64,000 nt of DNA from JBBCJR01 sp037190805 (lineage in GTDB: Bacteria; Pseudomonadota; Alphaproteobacteria; Sphingomonadales; Sphingomonadaceae). The notes under the pieces are model-generated. The model did not search any database, had not been told where the DNA came from, and was given only the letters and a program-made list of their open reading frames with translations. The position numbers and the translations under genes were made by a program. This document shows, one piece after another, positions 61,713 through 64,000 of the stretch (its first letter is position 1; each line of letters begins with the position of its first letter). Where the stretch lies: contig JBBCJR010000005.1 in the NCBI GenBank assembly GCA_037190805.1, forward strand, positions 62,001 through 126,000, written 5' to 3'.

Positions 61713-63674
61713 TCAGACTCGCTTGGTGAACGGATAGGTCATGCGCTCGACGATTTCGCTGACCGCGCGATGCGCTTCCAGCATGGCGGCGTCGGTATGG
61801 GGGCTGGCGGCAGCATCGGAATTGGCGATGGCGATCATGCCATAGGGCTGACGCCCGATGACGCACGGCCGCTCCGGTGATTGGGAATAGACCCACTCCA
61901 CCGGGTCATAGATGCTGTTGTAGGTGTAGGAATAGCCATGCGGCCAGCGATTGACCGTGATGCCGGCGATGTCCCGCGCCGGATCGAAGCCGCCGCCTGA
62001 CAGGACGCGCGCCATCTGGCCGCGAATCTCGCGTTCGAACGTCTCGAAGCTGGTTTCCAGCAGTTCCTGCCGGCCCATGCGGTGCTGGTCGCGCCGCGGC
62101 TCGCCGGGCACGCGCATCATCTTGTGCAGGCACACCACCACCGGCTCGTCCGGCGAAGCGGCATGTTTCAGCCCGCCCAGCGACACCGCCTCGGCCAGGT
62201 CGAGGCTTTCGTGATACATGGTCGGGGTGGCGACGGCGCTTACCCCCAGCTTCTCGAACGCCCGCCAGTTACGGACGGCGACGTTGGTGTACACCAGCGG
62301 TCCCTTGACCCCGTAATGCAGCGCCTCCTTCTGAGTGTCCGGCAGTTCGGGCGCCAGATAGGGGATCATCATGTTCCAGCAGGCGAGCACCACCGCCTTG
62401 CCGGTCACCTTCTGCAAGCGGCCGCCGTTCATGTAGCTGACGGATACCTCGTCCGCCGTCGCCGGATCGCCATTGTGGCGAACATTGACGACGATCGAGC
62501 TGAGGCGCACCCGCACCGGCTGCCCGGCAACGTCCAGCTTGCCGTAATCGACGACGGCGGTGCCCATCTCCTCCTGGCTGCGGCCCGAAATGGCGTCGGG
62601 GATCAGCTTGGCGATCATCAGGCGGGTGATCGTGGCATTGCCGTCGGGGAAATGGACGGCGTTATACTCCTCGCGCTGCCGACCATGCTGGCCGCCCGGC
62701 AGATCGGCGAACAGGCCGTCCGGCACCTCGCCGAGGCCAAGGCCGGAAAAGCCGGGCATGCCCTGCACCCAACCGAACAGCGCCGGCGTGGCATCGGCCC
62801 CGACACAGAAGCTGCCGGTGCCGAAGGTGTCGAAGAACCACATCGCCTGCGGGTCGATCTTGATATCCTTGAGGTAGAAGTCCTTCAGCGACGTGCGGGC
62901 GAGATAATCCTTCTTCTCGCGCACCGAACGGCCGGCCAGATAATCAGGCTGGCTGTCGGCTTGAAGCCGCAGGACGTCGGCCTGGGCCTTTGCCGACAGC
63001 GGCGTCTGGCGCAGGAATGTAGTGTCCATCGCGCCGCGACGGCCGCCGGCGCCTTCGGGGACCACCAGCACGTCGCGCTTCCAGGTTTCCTTGTCGAAGA
63101 AGGTGCCGCGCTTCAGACCCAGCGACCGGTAAAGCTCGCGGTTGGAGGTGTTTTCCGCGCGGAAGCGCTCGATATCGATGCCGATGTCGTCCAGCACGGT
63201 CTGCGCCCAGCGATTGTAACGCTTTGGCGATTCGATGTTCAGCGTGCCGCCATTGATCGCCAGCAGACGATTGCCGACGCGGAACTCATTGCGCTTGGCA
63301 TGGCCGCCGAAGTCGTCGTGATTTTCCAGGATCAGGATCTTTGCGTCCTTGCCGACCGCCTTCTGAAAGAAATGCGCCGCCGACAGTCCGCTGATCCCAC
63401 CACCGACGATCACCAGATCATAGGTCTCGCCCGTATCGCCAACCGAATTGATGTCGAGCGTGCCGTCGCGCAGTGCGTGCGCGCCCTCGAACGCGCCGTC
63501 ATGGCTGCCGCGCATGCCCATCTTGGCCGGCGGATAGTCACGCGCCATCGCCTGCGCCCAGGCGGGCATCGCGCCGCCAGCCGCCCCCAGCGCGCCAATC
63601 GCAACCGCCGCGCCGCCAACGAAATCACGCCGCGAAATGCCGGTCCCCATCCCCAGGCTTCTATCTGTAGCCAT
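61713..63674 (-). CDS. Tat-exported FAD-dependent oxidoreductase, spermidine dehydrogenase (SpdH)-like, copy 2
   Basis: The 653-residue protein starts at ATG 63674 behind AGGGAGAAAAAGGCA. It has a twin-arginine signal (SRRDFVGG, residues 14-21), MRGSHDGAFEGAHALRDG, the FAD loop IVGGGISGLSAAHFF and NHDDFGGHAKRNEF. The order and lengths match the protein at 19.3 kb along the whole chain. The C-terminal half has its own version of NRWPHGY. Presence next to a receptor and a secreted protein suggests a role in using an imported amine, but that is inference. Confidence 0.82.
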   Translation of the reverse strand: MATDRSLGMGTGISRRDFVGGAAVAIGALGAAGGAMPAWAQAMARDYPPAKMGMRGSHDGAFEGAHALRDGTLDINSVGDTGETYDLVIVGGGISGLSAAHFFQKAVGKDAKILILENHDDFGGHAKRNEFRVGNRLLAINGGTLNIESPKRYNRWAQTVLDDIGIDIERFRAENTSNRELYRSLGLKRGTFFDKETWKRDVLVVPEGAGGRRGAMDTTFLRQTPLSAKAQADVLRLQADSQPDYLAGRSVREKKDYLARTSLKDFYLKDIKIDPQAMWFFDTFGTGSFCVGADATPALFGWVQGMPGFSGLGLGEVPDGLFADLPGGQHGRQREEYNAVHFPDGNATITRLMIAKLIPDAISGRSQEEMGTAVVDYGKLDVAGQPVRVRLSSIVVNVRHNGDPATADEVSVSYMNGGRLQKVTGKAVVLACWNMMIPYLAPELPDTQKEALHYGVKGPLVYTNVAVRNWRAFEKLGVSAVATPTMYHESLDLAEAVSLGGLKHAASPDEPVVVCLHKMMRVPGEPRRDQHRMGRQELLETSFETFEREIRGQMARVLSGGGFDPARDIAGITVNRWPHGYSYTYNSIYDPVEWVYSQSPERPCVIGRQPYGMIAIANSDAAASPHTDAAMLEAHRAVSEIVERMTYPFTKRV

Positions 63675-63906
63675 TGCCTTTTTCTCCCTAGCGTTGCTGC
63701 GTGTGATGCAATCTCGATGGGCGCCGGTCAACGTGCGACGCGGATCGAACGGGCCGCTGCGAAAGCCTTACCGGACTCGTTTCGCCGCCGCCCGCGCCTC
63801 CACCCGGCGCGCGCATGCAGGCGGACTCTTTTAACGACGTCAAAAATGTGCATGATAAAGATGAGCTTAGCTTCGAGCGCGCGTTCGAGTGGAGGGGAGA
63901 AGCGTA
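63675..63906. other. 232-bp divergent promoter region at the right edge
   Basis: No gene is supported. The region lies between the leftward flavoprotein gene and the gene that starts at 63907. An AT-richer stretch (63831-63870) is a likely promoter for the rightward gene, but no -35/-10 pair is clear. Confidence 0.5.
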
Positions 63907-64000
63907 ATGGGGCGTGGCGTGGACGGCGTATTCGACAAGCCGCACGGTGACATCGTCGGCAGCTGGGTGCTGCGCCGTCGCCGTGACCGGCGCCGGCCCA
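63907..64000 (+). CDS. 5' part of a gene truncated by the right window edge
   Basis: ATG 63907 follows a strong ribosome binding site (GGAGGGGAG, 7 bases away) and opens a frame of at least 31 codons to the window end. It encodes Met-Gly-Arg-Gly-Val-Asp and then a run of Arg residues (LRRRRDRRRP). No stop occurs. This could be an N-terminal extension of a DNA-binding regulator, but the sequence is too short to assign. Confidence 0.5.
   Translation, partial: MGRGVDGVFDKPHGDIVGSWVLRRRRDRRRP

Noticed and set aside
62082..63950. A plus-strand open frame of about 620 codons over the second flavoprotein
   Set aside because: It is the antisense shadow of the SpdH-like gene. It has no plausible start signal and no known domain.
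1..64000. Mobile elements, prophage or CRISPR arrays
   Set aside because: I found no transposase, integrase, short direct-repeat array or terminal inverted repeat. Gene order and base usage look uniform.

Overview
The window looks like chromosomal DNA of a GC-rich alphaproteobacterium, most likely a sphingomonad. The reasons are two large TonB-dependent receptors, a Slam-type outer-membrane protein, two paralogous Tat-exported spermidine-dehydrogenase-like flavoproteins, a PopZ-family protein upstream of valS, and the order dut / coaBC / ubiB / ubiE / mutM / rpsT / dnaA that alphaproteobacteria tend to keep. I see no IS element, prophage, CRISPR array or rRNA operon. There is one tRNA, tRNA-Cys(GCA).

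Layout. 1-7.1 kb: a truncated exported protein on the left edge, a Slam-like TPR/beta-barrel protein, a Tat aldo/keto reductase overlapping a nucleotide-transporter-like permease, then a TonB-dependent receptor with a strong terminator. 7.2-10.7 kb: a NUDIX domain fused in frame to a DUF47 (PhoU-like) protein, followed by the Pit phosphate transporter; then a glutaredoxin-MauE membrane fusion divergent from a MerR regulator, with a mer-type operator between them. 10.7-19.1 kb: malate synthase G, and the NAD-dependent formate dehydrogenase operon fdsGBAD behind a LysR regulator. 19.3-25.7 kb: spermidine-dehydrogenase-like oxidoreductase, Tat glycerophosphodiesterase, DoxX, CstA and an exported hypothetical. 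25.7-34.9 kb: a housekeeping block running leftward (ubiE, ubiB, coaBC, VOC, dut, moeB-like, dsrE-like) and rightward (mutM, rpsT, dnaA, metallopeptidase). 35-40.7 kb: TonB_C-like exported protein, MgtC, sirtuin, rmuC, fdhD, S-formylglutathione hydrolase and a divergent MarR. 40.7-49.7 kb: lipid kinase, valS, S9 peptidase, popZ, TolC-type channel, PIMT, tRNA-Cys, cupin. 49.8-58.1 kb: a transporter-sensor hybrid kinase whose 3' end overlaps its convergent response regulator, then a rightward cluster of deoxyinosine glycosylase, old yellow enzyme, pabB and a 2-hydroxyacid dehydrogenase. 58.1-64 kb: a second TonB-dependent receptor, a small secreted protein, the second spermidine-dehydrogenase-like protein, and the start of a gene that runs off the right edge.

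How the genes fit together. S-formylglutathione hydrolase makes formate. FdhD delivers sulfur to the molybdenum cofactor of formate dehydrogenase. FdsGBAD oxidises formate with NAD+. So a C1 oxidation route is split between two loci about 20 kb apart. Malate synthase serves the glyoxylate bypass. CstA and the transporter-sensor kinase suggest attention to small carbon substrates, but that link is an inference. The most unusual features are the NUDIX-DUF47 continuous frame without a normal start codon, the mer-like operator controlling a glutaredoxin-MauE gene, and the 161-bp antisense overlap of a two-component pair.
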